A stretch of 64,000 nucleotides of DNA, taken from Lunularia cruciata. Taxonomy: Eukaryota; Streptophyta; Marchantiopsida; Lunulariales; Lunulariaceae. The notes under the pieces are model-generated. The model saw only the letters and a list, made by a program, of their open reading frames with translations. It was not told where the DNA came from and searched no databases. Where the stretch lies: the NCBI GenBank assembly GCA_948567375.1, contig OX419760.1:32798001-32862000 (forward strand), written 5' to 3'. A program made the translations under genes and the position numbers. Positions 46,917 through 58,559 of this stretch are shown piece after piece (the first letter of the stretch is position 1; each line of letters starts with the position of its first letter).

Positions 46917-48888
46917 CACTTTATCCACTCTTATGAGTTTCTCAAACTCCCATGGTTTTTGAGAAGGAACTCTTAAAATTGTTTGGGACTCATAGTTAGA
47001 GTAGTTGGTGGAACACATTGCCAATGAGAGAGCATGTGATGGGTTTCTATACCAATATTACCACCATTTTAGCAATGTTAGAGGCATCCAAACATCAAGT
47101 ATTAGGTCAAGCTATGAACCTAAATTGTTTGACTTGAATTGTGAGCCTTAGATTGGTTGAGCAACATGAGATACACTTGATTGATATCACCAATTGGATA
47201 CTTGTGAGATTTATGCTTATCAAGATAATTCAAGCACATAATAGGAGCAATGGACCAAGTGGACATGGTATTCTTGGGACACAACCAAAGACTACTTGTG
47301 AGAATGGTCTACTTGAGTTGCATTTAGGTGAGTAAGATGTATTTGAGATACACCCTTGGTCTACTTGGGATGCAACTATAGGACATGTGGAGCTTATATC
47401 AAGACCAAAGGGAGTATAGGGAGCTTTTTTGCTAAGGTTATGGACTCTAGTAGTTTGAAGCATGACATTATTGCTCCCAAGGGCCCAATGTAGTAGCCAA
47501 TCAATGCATCTTCCACTCTTACATTAGTTATAGAGGATACTTTGGAGCTAAACATTGGACCCAAGCTTACAAGAAGGGAAAGATGGAGAGTTTGGAGGTT
47601 TTCAAGGAGATATATGAGTTGTTTTGCCTTAATATGAAGGATTTGGGTGCTCTCAAAGTACATGGTATTTGGATTGAGCTACTAGTGATACACCAACTTT
47701 TGAGGTCCTTATAAATATAGTGAGGTAGAGAGAGCCTTGATAAGAGCTAGAGAAGATACCTTTTTGAGGCTAGTTTTGTAGAGATTTCACAGAAAAATTA
47801 TGCTTCAACAACAATGATTATAACAAAGAAGGATAGTCAAGGCAACTACACATATAGGCAGATGCATGGAGATTACTATCCTATCAACTAATAGACTTGG
47901 TATGTTATGCCTACACCAAAGGAGATCTTTGATGTGATCAGGTACGCAAAGGTCTTCAGATACTTTAGATTTGTGAGTAATATTTCATAAGTTGCCAATG
48001 AGTGAGGAGGTAAGTCCAAAACAACATATTGAGCTATTGATAATCACAACAAGGATGTATTATATCAATGGAGATTTTTACCTTTTGGCTTAAAGAACAC
48101 TCTTGCTAAGTTTTAAAGGATCATGAATAGGATCCTAGTAAAATTGGAATTTTCTTAGTGCTATATTGATGATATTTTTTTGTATAACACTATTGTGGAG
48201 AAGCATGAGAAATTTTTTTTAGAGGTGTTTAAGAGATTGAGATTCATAGACTCAAATTACATTATGGGAAATGCAGATTCTTCCATGAGTAGGTTGAGTA
48301 TTTAGGTTAACTATCTACCCTAATGGACTTGGTGTTCAATAGACCAAGATGGAGGTTATTGCATGTATTCCTTAGTCTACATGTATGAGAAAAGTGAAAG
48401 CATTCCTTGGATTGGAAAATTTCTATTGTTGATATGTTAGAGAATTTAGTGCCATTGCCAACACCTTGACAAAGCTCACCATGCTTACACATGAGTGGTG
48501 TTGGGAAAATGACCAAGAGAGACATTTTAAAAAGCTCAAGGAGAGGTTGACATCTACCCCTATTCTTAGGAGACCAATCAAAGGATGACCATTATAGGTT
48601 CATATTGATTGGCATATGTTGAAGCTTGGAGCAATGCTGACCCAACAGGATGATAAAGAGAAGGATTTTGTGGTGGCCTATGCTAGTTTCTCTAACAATT
48701 TAGTAGAGCCAAAGTATAGTTCATATGAGGGAAAGTGCTTGATAGTAATGTGGATAGTAACACATTTCTAATATCACTTATTTGGAAACTCCCTCACTCT
48801 CATCATTGATTGCCAACCACTAAAGTGGTTGATGGAGTCTAAAAATTTTATAATGAAACTTGCATAATGTGCTTTGATTTTACAAGAG
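46917..48888 (+). pseudogene. family C RT and RNase H fragment, plus strand
   Basis: Resumes family C after element D and is collinear with the reverse copy 35511-33600. The RT catalytic box CYIDDIFLY is at about 48160-48190 (intact motif, broken frame), the thumb and RNase H follow, and HQPLKWLMES-like (CQPLKWLMES, about 48810-48840) leads up to the insertion point at 48888. There are many stops. The integrase part is missing: the next family C sequence is an LTR at 49351. Confidence 0.75.
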
Positions 48889-49337
48889 TGTAAAAGATCA
48901 TAGAGAGAAATAGGAAAGGAAGATCAAAGTGAAAGACCACATTGTAGCTCTTGAATATGGGAATTTCTAAATGCCTAGCATAAGCTTGCGCTTTGGTATT
49001 TATAGAGAACATACATGGTCTTTGAGAAGCGTCCAACAAGCCACCTTCTTAGAGTGCAAGCTAAGTTAAACCAAGAGGCTTCTTGAGAAGCTTCCTATTT
49101 GGCATGCAAACTAAGCTAATATAAGAAACTTCCCAAAAAATTCCTTCTAGAAGCCACCTACTTGGCATGCAAGCTAAGCTAGCCAGGAAGCTTCCTCCTA
49201 GAAGTTACCACTTGGTATAGATGTTATCCAATACTTGGAAGGTACCAAGAAGCTTCCTAGATGGTTCTAGAATATATTATTATAATTCCTCATATATTAC
49301 TTTGTTAGTCTTGTGTCAAGCCATTTGTAGTATCACA
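48889..49337 (-). mobile_element. solo LTR of element D family, inverted, inserted in family C RNase H
   Basis: The reverse complement starts near 49337 and ends TTACA at 48889. It contains the TTCTAGAA motif (49145-49152 on the plus strand), AGCTTAGCTTGCATGCCA-type repeats and the TATAAATACCAAAG block. It interrupts family C coding sequence at the end of RNase H. No clean target duplication is visible, perhaps because family C sequence to its right was lost. Confidence 0.8.
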
Positions 49338-49350
49338 TCTAGATTGCTCA

Positions 49351-50730
49351 AACATTGGAGTTGCAATGATAGTAGTTAGAGGTATTTTAGCAATTACTAG
49401 TAGACTATTTTTTGACGGTCAGATTTTATGTTCAGGGTATTGACTTCATGGTGGAGTCCCTTATCACTTTGCACCATTTGCATCATTGGGTGTGATGTCA
49501 GTGGGACTATTAGGGTTTCAGACCTAGTTCAAGTCCAAGGGTATACTTTTGAAGTGCAACTCCAAAGAGTTCACTTCTCTAATGTTGACACTTTGAGTTC
49601 TTGGCTATGGTGGATAGAGGTCAGTGAGCATCACGTGTATTCTCTTAGCTAGAGTGAGTGTGGCTTGACTATAATTAGTGCCTAGTTGTTGGTAGTTTAT
49701 AGAGTGGTAGATCAAGTACCAATGTGAGTTGAGTTGATTCAAGTGGTGTAAAAAAATTGATTACATCAGAGAAGTGAGGAGGAGGAGAAATCAAGTGCAA
49801 GAACTACAAGTGTTGGTGGTATCTCCAAGCTTGGTGGATTATTGGTAGCTCAATCAAAGTTCAAATTTTCCTTGGTGTGTAGAAGCTTGTTGATTGATGC
49901 AGATTTGGCAGTAAGGTAGACGGTATGCGGAAGTGTTGGTCAAATTTTGAGCAAAAGAGAAGCAATTTTCAAACAATAGTTGTGATTTTGAGCTCAGTAG
50001 GTGAAAGCATGACCAATTTGTTGCATGTTGAGCTCAAAAAGTGAAATTGAGGTGTAGTTGGGAACCCACCCCCATGAATTTGTGATTTGGAGAAACTAGT
50101 TTTTTCAATTTGGCTCAAGTGAAGAGTTAGTAAAGGATTTGGGAGTCAGCCAACTTTAGGGTTTATGTCAAATTTTGGCCAGCTTTGGAAGAGTTTCACT
50201 TGTTGGCCAGATTTAGAGGAGTTTTGTTAATTTAAAGAAGTTTTGCCAAATTGGATAGGATTCAAAGTGGCAAGAAGAAAGGCCTCATTTGGTGTTTAGA
50301 TTTTTTAAGGCATATGGCTATGGGCTTTGAGAGGCTAAGAAGGCCTAGCAAGCTAGCATGAGGGTAGCTAGTTTAAAGTAGACCTTGGTCATTGTTTGGC
50401 AAAATTTGCCCATCCTACTAGATTGTGCACAACACGGTTTGACCCCTAGATCTTTGGTTCCTAGACTAGTGCTCTAGCCAACTTGTCCACCCTCACTTGT
50501 TGTCCTAGTGATTGGCTCATTATTATCTATACACTTATAACTTTGGCTAGGAGAGGTAGTTTTATCCCATTCTTGGTGATATGGTAGCTTAGGACGTAAA
50601 TAGGAACTCTTATTATGTCAAATGCCAAATGGTAGCAAAGTCATTCCCGTGTGACTTTATGAGATGGAGGGTTTTGTTTAGATTTCTTGTGATTGGAACC
50701 CCTCCATTCTTTACTTTGTGTTTGTATGAG
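49351..50730 (+). repeat. family C LTR, plus strand
   Basis: Starts near CATTGGAGTTGCAATG, the counterpart of the inverted LTR end at 38704, and runs to the point where family C leader sequence (matching 38745 onward) begins. Contains the antisense tRNA-like block at 50425-50497. It serves as 5' LTR of the copy continuing at 50731, and might also be the 3' LTR of the copy ending at 48888. Ends are approximate. Confidence 0.7.
50425..50497 (-). repeat. tRNA-derived sequence in family C LTR, copy 2
   Basis: Minus-strand TGGACAAGTTGGCTAGAGC (A-box region, 50489-50471) resembles a tRNA D-arm closely. The B-box region is degraded (GGGGTCAAACC, about 50445-50435). Same position and orientation as the 28535-28605 copy, so the tRNA-like sequence entered the LTR before these copies separated. 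Confidence 0.55.
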
Positions 50731-51715
50731 GTGCACTAAATTTAGAGCATTGGGTCTCTGGTGTGCTCTTGGTAGTGAGTCTTGAGTGATGACTAGTCAA
50801 ACTACCTTTGTTTCTCTTTGGTGAAGCAAGAAGTGATGCCTTGCAGATCGTAAGAGTGCGTGTTGTGATGGCAAGTTACATCTCGCCCTTTCAACTAGTG
50901 TAGTTGTCTTAGTTAGAACTATATTAGTGGGTAGTGTTTAGTTGATATTGACACTTGGTGGTGCTCAATTGGTGTTGGTACTTGGTGATGTTTGGTTGGT
51001 GGTGTTGGTTCTTGGTGGGGTACCTGCACTTGTGGTTGGCGTTTTGTAGTTACTTTGTCACGACGGAGATCTTTGGGGATTCTAATTGAAATACCCCTTG
51101 CAATACGCAATGGGTTAACATGGAGTGGTGCTCGATATCAGCTTGTATCTTAGGTCCCAATGAGAGAGGAGATTGACTCTTAGTTGGAGTTGACATAGGA
51201 GCTAATTCAGTTGAGAGTGCTCTTGGTGTGTCCACACCGTAGTTGTGGGACATGGACAAGATTTATGGGGCCTCCAAAGGCCCTAAGTGTTACTCTAGCA
51301 TAGTGTGTACCATTGAGTAAAATGACTTCATCTAGGAGTTTGCGAGTTGGTGTAATCTGCAGTAGATGCTGAACCCGCCTTTGTTCACATCCTTCATGGC
51401 ATAGAAGTGCTTGTTTCAACATTTAGAGGGTCCGTCAATGGACGACTACCATGAGTTCAAGAGAGCTTACTTTGAGGAGATTGAGTTATGGAGACAATAT
51501 TGGTCTCCAAACTATATCTCCATCACTCATGCTTGGTTGATTGGCTAAACATATAAGTTCTAGCTTGAGTAGCATTGGTGAAGTTAGTGGAGGTGCACTA
51601 ACTAGAGATAGTGCTATTACAAGTCGAGGTACCGCTATAGGAGTTGGTGTGGTACCGGGTTTTAACCCCAAGGTGGAGTTCTTCTAATGTTTGAGGCAGA
51701 ACTACCAAGGAGTGC
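50731..51715 (+). pseudogene. family C leader and gag, 5' part, before nested insertion
   Basis: Collinear with 38745-39600. The last codons before the junction read LRQNYQGV and, joined across 51716-60620, continue in the same frame into RIDKLRSLQEFQQ at 60621. The gag is therefore split exactly by the element at 51716-60620. A stop (TAA near 51687) and others upstream make it inactive. Confidence 0.75.
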
Positions 51716-52088
51716 TGTAACACCCATTTGTGCATGTGTGTGGTATTATGATATTTAAGTTAGTATTACAAATACTTGAGAGATATTCTTTATATAGAGA
51801 TAAAGGATGGTTCTACATTAGTCATGATTAGCTAGAGCTAGTCATAGCTAAGATAATGGGGACCTTACTTTAGAGGAAGTGGAAAAGATGAGCACCACCA
51901 TTTTGGATTCTAGTCATTTGCAACTATCTCTCTCTCATTGAGTTCTTTAGTGAGCAATGTCTTGAGTCTTGGAGTGTTAGCCTTAGAAGAGTATGATGGA
52001 GTTGGGGTTTTTTGCCTTCTTATTCCATGGTCTGCTACCATAAAAGCCATCAGAGGTTCATCTTGAGTGAGAGACAAGCCGGCTCACA
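51716..52088 (+). repeat. LTR copy A of the Athila/Tat-like element, internally deleted
   Basis: TGTAACACCCATTTGTGC to GCCGGCTCACA. Compared with 59939-60620 it lacks an internal block of about 310 bp (corresponding to about 60138-60450) but has both ends. Probably the original 5' LTR. Confidence 0.85.
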
Positions 52089-52285
52089 TTTTTGGTTTTG
52101 ATGCCACGACCTCTCTAGAAGGCAAGATAATGTTCCACATACAATTCTATATTAGACAGACGGAGGCTATGAGAGCTCACTTGGAGAGAAATTTAGGGGA
52201 GAAGAGAGCTGAACTTTTGTTAGAGAACCTCGATCCATTTGTATACCCTATAGTTCATTATGATATCTTTGAGGTGATTTTGTAT
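52089..52285. other. 197-bp spacer between tail-to-tail LTRs
   Basis: Begins TTTTTGGTTTTGATGCC, which could hold a primer-binding site (TGGTTTTGATGCC), then reads openly in one frame (MFHIQFYIRQTEAMRAHLERN...LGEKRAELLLENL). The open frame extends from 52067 inside LTR A into LTR B. No function recognised; perhaps the start of the element's leader. Confidence 0.4.
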
Positions 52286-52973
52286 TGTGAGCCGGCTTGT
52301 CTCTCACTAAGGATGAACCTTTAATGGCTATTATGGTACCGCACCATGGACTAAGAAGGCAAGGAACCCCAACTCCATCATACTCATCCAAGGCTAACAC
52401 TCCAAGACTCAAGACATTGCTTACTAGAGAAGTCAATGAGAGAGATAGTTGCAAATGAAAGGATGATGAGTACCTCATATCTCTTTTTTATATACTTGTG
52501 AAATAGTTATGTACCAAAGTTATTAATTATTGTAGTAACTAAAGTTACTAGACTAAAAGTCAAGTAAAGTCAAAAAGTAGAAAGGAATATCCATTCACAT
52601 GGGCATATTCTACTAGCATGTGATCTTATCTGGACCCAACCACTAAGTCAAGGATTCCTTCACATGGGCTATCCTTGGACTGTAGAAGAATCCAAAACAA
52701 AAAGGCTTGCGAGCCCAAGAGTTCTCAACTCTTTCCTCAAAGCCAAACACCTAGGAATAATACCAAGTCAACACACTAGAATCCAAAATAGTGGTGCTTA
52801 TCTTTTCTACTTCCTCTAAAGTAAGGTCCTCTCTATCTTAGCTATGACTAACTTTAGCTAATCATGACTAATATAGAACCATCCTTTATCTATATATAAA
52901 TAATATCTCTCAAGTACTTGTAATACCAAGCTAAATATCACAATACCACACACATGCACAAATGGATGTAACA
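52286..52973 (-). repeat. LTR copy B, full length, inverted
   Basis: Reverse complement of the family LTR from TGTTACATCC (52973) to GCCGGCTCACA (52286), 688 bp against 682 bp for the 3' LTR. With copy A it forms a tail-to-tail pair. Flanks TGTAT and GTACA do not form a clear target duplication. Confidence 0.88.
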
Positions 52974-53014
52974 GTACATCTTGTACACATGAGGATTTGG
53001 AGAGATTATGTGAG

Positions 53015-53751
53015 TGTAATACTCCAAGGACAAGAGAAGAGAGAAAACACAGATTGCACACTCAAACATTTGATGCCCCAAGGGAGCACATTCTCTTTAT
53101 TATATAGACAAAGAGGATCTCCTCCAAGTAAGCTCCACCATAGGATTAGGGACACAGATAGGTGACATGTCAGCAAGCTCCACACTTGGATTACTTACTT
53201 GGATGGGTGACATGTCTAGTCTAGGTCCTATCTGGTTGGTCAAATAAGCTTTGACTAGAGGGAATCTTTTAGGGAATCTTCCTGTAGGAATCTTAGAACC
53301 ACGTGAGTAAGGTTCCGTTGGAAAGCTCTCAACGAGACAAAGTGGGGGGGAGGGAAGGCCAACATTTCCTTTTGGGGGGGGGATCTGTACATTTTCGAGG
53401 CCTAATTCATCTATTTAAGCCTCCAAAATTGCCTTCAAAGATTTCAGGCATATTTTGGTTCCTACTCTATTAGTAGAAGTCCACTTTTGGTGAAACCTCT
53501 TTCTGATCTGTCTAGTCCATCATGTGTAACATCCTTCCAGATGTTACCAAACCAATTCTCACCTCTAAATCATATGTCTAGCTATTGGTTCTAAGGTTCT
53601 CAAGTCTATTTTGGTTTCTGCCCTATTAGTAAAAGTACTCTTTTGGTAATACTTCTATCTTATCTATTTTGACCATCGTGTATAACATCATTCTAGATGT
53701 TACCAAACCAAATTTCACATCTAGATCATATGGCTAGCTCTTGGTATTGCA
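53015..53751 (-). mobile_element. solo LTR of element-1 family, inverted, nested
   Basis: TGTAATACTCC ... TTGGTATTGCA is the reverse complement of the element-1 LTR, 737 bp. Flanks GTGAG (53010-53014) and TTGAG (53752-53756) match at four of five bases, a plausible aged target duplication. The G-box core CACGTG is kept at 53300-53305. It is younger than the element it sits in. Confidence 0.87.
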
Positions 53752-54436
53752 TTGAGGTGGATTGCAGATTTTGAGGACTAAGATGATTTTGGGCAAAATC
53801 TCAAGTTTGAGATATGGACTTGAAAATTCTACACATGATAGCTTAGGTTATCTTTCAGTTATCATACTTGAAATTATTGTGAGAGCTACTATGTGCACTA
53901 GGTTAGAATTTTGGAAAGTTGATAGGGTAAACTACTTCTACAATTGCATGCTCTCTGGAAAATTATACATAGTCTGCCATTTCTTCAATTTTCAATGGAT
54001 TGTATTGAAACTTTTCAAGAAAATTCAATACATTTTATCTTACCTGCTGATACAAAAATTAGAGAGAGATCATTGTTGCACAAGGAGTTATAAGTTTTTA
54101 AAGTGATGGGAACAATTTTTAGACCAAATGTGAAATATGTGTGATGAATAGAAAGGTACTTAGGCCAAATGGATTGATGAAAAGACCTTAAATTTTTCAA
54201 AGAGAAATGCCCTAAATTTTTGATTATGTGTGTTAAATTTTAGAGGACTATGATATACCATTTGAGAGATTTGAGTGACATTGTGAGGAAGGGTGAATTT
54301 TGCAGAGTTGAGATCTCATGCATGAGGAGTTTGAGAACAACAAAAAGCATGATTGAGTGTTTAGATTCATCTTGGGAACATGGAGTGTCATCAAGAGTGG
54401 AAATTGAGACTATGTAAGATTCCCTAAGGGTTTGAG
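53752..54436 (+). other. leader of the Athila/Tat-like element
   Basis: AT-rich sequence between the nested solo LTR and the first ORF. A 114-codon frame (53762-54106) resembles nothing known. Taken to be untranslated leader. Confidence 0.4.
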
Positions 54437-54853
54437 GTGATTCTAGGGGTGGATTTGAGGAAAAGAGAGTTTGGAATAGAATTTGAAGAGGGTGTTGAGA
54501 GGATCCAAAAACCTATACCACTTGGAGGAAAGGGTGAGTCTAAGTGCTTTCTATGTGAAAAGAAGGTACATAAGGCAAGTTCATGTCCATTGAACTTTGA
54601 GATTAAGAGATTGATGGAAAGGAGAGGATTACTTGACTTGGGTTTGCATGTTGAACCTTCTTCATCAAGATTGGGAGGGAGAAGATCTAAGACCAAGGAG
54701 TTATGTGAGGTTTGTGGAGTTGAAGGACTTCCAAAAAGACATGAGTGTACTAGATTAAAAGCAGTTTTGGAGACTTTGGTGAAGGATCTTGGAGAGAGTC
54801 TTAGTAAAACTACAAAACTACTACCACCTTCATCAACTAGTTCTCAAGATTAG
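54437..54853 (+). CDS. pre-gag ORF of Athila/Tat-like element, two Cys/His motifs
   Basis: An uninterrupted 138-codon frame beginning MILGVDLRKREFG. It has a CCHC box with canonical zinc-knuckle spacing, CFLCEKKVHKASSC (about 54548-54589), and later CEVCGVEGLPKRHEC (about 54707-54751), another candidate metal site. The rest is charged, and the C-terminus is Ser/Thr rich (PPSSTSSQD). It is separate from the gag knuckle 1.2 kb downstream. Ogre-type elements are known to carry an extra ORF upstream of gag; whether this is the same thing cannot be judged here. It has stayed open while the neighbouring gag and pol are broken, which may be chance. Function unknown. Confidence 0.5.
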   Translation: MILGVDLRKREFGIEFEEGVERIQKPIPLGGKGESKCFLCEKKVHKASSCPLNFEIKRLMERRGLLDLGLHVEPSSSRLGGRRSKTKELCEVCGVEGLPKRHECTRLKAVLETLVKDLGESLSKTTKLLPPSSTSSQD

Positions 54854-55019
54854 TGATGGAAGTAATCTTTCAAATTATGGATAAACTATCCATGAGGGTT
54901 TGATAAATATGCACTCTAGGATTCAATGTTGTTATAGAAATCTTGGAGCAACCTGAACCTTTTATGTTCCCTCGGGTGGATTAATCTCAAATGTTGTTAT
55001 TCATGTACATACTTTATTA

Positions 55020-56297
55020 GTTATAGAGTGAGAGAAAAAAAAATAGAAAAGGAAAAATTGAGAGATAAGAAAGATAGTTAAGATAGGGAAAGTTCTTATT
55101 TTCTTTGGCAAGGATAGAGAAGATGTGGAGGCCTTTATGAGAGACTTCAAGAGAGCTTGCAAAGGAAACAATGAGAGGAGGAAGAATGATTGGGCCTTAT
55201 TATTACCAATTTTTTGAGGATGCAACACTTACATGGTATGAGTCAAAATACCAAAAGAGAGAGAGAAGAGATGTGCAAGAAGAGTCTTGGAAGAGTTTAA
55301 ATTTAGCACTCATTGAGAACTTTCTTTTAGTTGAGAGTTATGAGAGATTGATTAGTGAGGTTACCTTTCTCAAGCAAGGAGATGGAGAGAAAGTGAGAGT
55401 CTATTTGGAAAGAGTGGAAAAGTTAGAGTTTAGATTTCACATATTGTTGAGGAAGGGTGGAGATGATGTGGAGACTACTATGATTGGCATAGGGGCCATG
55501 CTAACCATAATTTTGTGGAAGGATTGAGACCAAAAATTAGAAGCAAGGTGAGATATGAGAAACCTTCTTCCAAGGTTGAAGCTATCAAGATCACAATTCG
55601 TATGGAGGAGAGTTTGGAAGGAGATGAGAGTGATTTGGTGGTGAAGGAGGTTGTGCATCCTCCTCAAGGTTACAATTATAGTGGAACTTCTGATAATTTG
55701 GTGACAAGGGTTGCACCACAAGTAGTAGTTTCTCCAATTCCTGCACTCCTACCAAAGGATCCACTTGAAACCATCATCAAACAACTTGCAGATCTCAAGA
55801 TCAATGTAGTGCAACTATAGGAGAAGAGAGAGGTGGATCAGAATATAGGGAGAGGGCCTAGGAGTTATGTAAACTATCCATATAGAGGAGGCCAACCAGA
55901 TAACAATTTCAATGATAGAAATTGTTTTGGTTGCAGAGGAAGAGGCCATATCCAAAGGAATTGCTCAAATTCTACTTACCATGGAGGAAGGGGTTATGAG
56001 GAAGCCAATAGAGGGAAAGAGGGAGTAAGTGAAACCCAAGTGGCTCCTAATCCAAACAAAGGTAAGGGGATAACATCCATAGATGTGGTTGAGAGCAAGT
56101 ATGAGAAGGGGGAGTGCTCAAACTCCAAAGGTCTTTATTTGGATCTTTGGCAGAAGAGGAGAAGAGAGCTTGTTTTGCAGAGGATGTGCACTCTTCTCAA
56201 GGATTTACTCCTAGCCAAGATATTCCTATGCTTACTAGGAGCACTCGAACAAGCACTTCAACACCATCAACAACAAAGACTCCAAGAAAGAAGTTAG
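55020..56297 (+). pseudogene. gag of Athila/Tat-like element, frameshifted
   Basis: The gag core is in frame 55171-55527 (QFFEDATLTWYES...ALIENFLLVESYE), shifts near 55505, continues 55515-55820, and after a TAG stop (55818-55820) goes on to 56297. Zinc knuckle CFGCRGRGHIQRNC at about 55924-55965 has perfect C-x2-C-x4-H-x4-C spacing. Upstream, DVEAFMRDFKRACKG (about 55115-55160) is a likely N-terminal part of the same core. Confidence 0.85.
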
Positions 56298-56674
56298 GGA
56301 TGGAGGAATTCTTCATATCAAAGCAACAATGGAACTACAATGTCTTGGAAGATGTCGGTAGTCACAAGGCTAACATCACCGTGGGCCAACTGATTGCTTT
56401 GAATTCTAATTTGAGAAAGGAGCCTAGAGGTGGCTTGAGTTCTACAAGGAGCAAGAGCAAGAAGAAGGAAAAAGCTCCAATATCAATGGGGGTGGTAGAT
56501 TCCAAGCCAACACCATGGGAGGCTTGTGAATATGCTTCCAAGGTTGATGTGAGAGAGAATGGTCACAACATCAAGGATGCGTTGGTTGATGGAGGATCAG
56601 TAGTGAATGTTATGTCAGAAAGGTTGATGAAGAAGTTGGGTATAATACCCTTTAGACCTCAACATTTGTGGTGA
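56114..56674 (+). pseudogene. gag-pol linker and protease of Athila/Tat-like element
   Basis: An open 186-codon frame. The retropepsin-like site reads DALVDGGSVVNVMSERLM (about 56578-56631), with D-G-G-S where most proteases have D-S/T-G-A. This variant is seen in some plant elements of this branch, as far as I recall, so it need not be a defect. The frame ends at TGA 56672-56674, while homology seems to continue (SYNLLLGRPWLRA-like sequence near 56775-56820). Confidence 0.75.
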
Positions 56675-56976
56675 GCATGGAAAACAAGCAACAAGTTTGA
56701 CTAGTAGGGGTGATAGATAAGGTGGTAGTTTCAATTATGGGAGTTCAAAATCTCATGAATTTCTAAGTCTTGAAGGATTCAAGCTATAACTTACTTCTTG
56801 GGAGGCCATGGTTGAGAGCAACATGCACAACTGATCGATGACACAAAGGGTACTTGAGGATTGGGCCATCAGACCATAGAGGCACAGTTTTTGTGACTAA
56901 CACCACCAACACTTAACATTCAGATACACTATCTTCTAATTATTGGGAATCAGATTCAGAAGAAGGAGGTTTAGGT

Positions 56977-58540
56977 GTGGACACAAGCATAGAGGAGGAG
57001 GATGAATCTGAATCTGATTTTGATATGTATCCCTTGCATACTATGGATTTTTCACCTAAGCCAGAGGTTTTGAAGGATCCAGATAAATCACCATTGACAC
57101 TTGAGGGGATAGAAAGGAGGTTATCTACTCTCAAGTATGGTCCAAATTTTACCAAGGAGGAGAAGGTGAGATTTGAGAAGATTTTCCACACGTTCATCCA
57201 TGTGTTTGCTTTCAGTTACAAGGATCTAAAGGAAGTCACCTTTGAGGAGCACAAGATTGAGGTGGAGTCACATGCACGACCAGTCCGCCAAAAGCAATGT
57301 TGCATTAGCCCACTAATATCTGTGGTGGTGAAGGACGATATTGATAAGCTCAAGGAGGCCAGATTTATTTTTAAGGTGGAGAATTTGGAATGGGTGTCTC
57401 CCATTGTGATTGTGAAGAAAGAATGGCAAGCTTCGGGTATGTGTGGATTACAAGAAGCTCAATGTTGTTACCAAGAAGGACTACTACCCATTGCCATTCA
57501 TTGATGAGATCTTGGAAGAGGTTGTAGGTCATGAGAGGTACAATTTTGGAGATGGTTATAGTGGATATAACCAAATCAAGATTGCACCAGAGCATCAACA
57601 ACTCACCACGTTCACCACACCTTGAGGAACTTATGCTTTCAAGGTCATGCCTTTTGGGCTTTGCAATGCTCCAGCCACATTCCAACAGTTCATGAACAAG
57701 GTATTTGAACCTTTCATTGGGAAATTTGTGAGAGACTTCATTGATGACTTTTGTGTCTATGGGAGCAAGGAAGAGCACTTTGAGCACCTAATCAAGGTCT
57801 TGCAATGCTTGGATGAGGCAAATGCATCACTCAACCCAAAGAAGTGCATTTTTGGATTTGAAGAAGGTCTACTTTTGGGTCATATCATCTCCAAGGATGG
57901 AATAGCAGTTGATCTTGAGAAGTTGAGGAAAATCTAGGACCTTCCATTCCTATCAAGCTTGACAAAGTTACACCAATTCTTGGGGATGGTTAATTAATAT
58001 AGGAGGTTCATCTTTTCATTTTCCAACAAAACTTACGCATTGACCATCTACATGAAGAAGGGTGTAGATTACATGGTGATTTTGGAAGACAAAGAGGCTC
58101 TCAAAGCTTTTAAGGAGCTCAACCAATCCCTTGTTGTAGCTCTAATTCTTGCTAAACGTGATTGGAGTAAGCCTTTCATACTCTACATTGATGCTTCTAA
58201 TGTAGCTATAGGATGCACTCTTAGTCAATTAGACCAAGATGGGTATGGTCATCCAATAGCTTATGCTAGTAGGCAGATGGTTTCAGTAGAAAAGAATTAC
58301 TCTATCACAAAAAGAGAAGGGTTTGTAGTGATCTTTGGTCTCAAGAACTTTAGACACTACTTGATTGGAGGGAAAACCACAATTTTCATGGATCACAAGG
58401 CTTTGAAGTACATCTTCAACAAGCCTAATGTTGTACGGAGGCTAACAAGGTGGATGATATTCTTGTCTGAGTATGACTACACCATCGAGGATAGGCTAGA
58501 AAAGAAATATGCAATGCTGATTTCTTATCTAGGCCTATGA
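56977..58540 (+). pseudogene. RT and RNase H of Athila/Tat-like element
   Basis: The frame changes from 56977-57430 to 57443-58540 (frameshift near 57425-57440). In the second frame: MDYKKLNVVTKKDYYPLPFI, DGYSGYNQIKIAP, MPFGLCNAPATFQ, then FIDDFCVYG with both catalytic Asp at about 57740-57766. RNase H follows with YIDASN (about 58180), ITKREG and MDHKALKYI. In-frame stops: TGA 57623-57625, TAG 57935-57937 and TAA near 57992. The first fits TGG to TGA and the second CAG to TAG. Confidence 0.9.
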
Positions 58541-58559
58541 TCATGATGGAGATGAGCCA

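Noticed and set aside
52067-52324. 85-codon ORF as a gene in its own right
   Set aside because: It begins inside LTR A and ends inside inverted LTR B, so it exists only because of the rearrangement.
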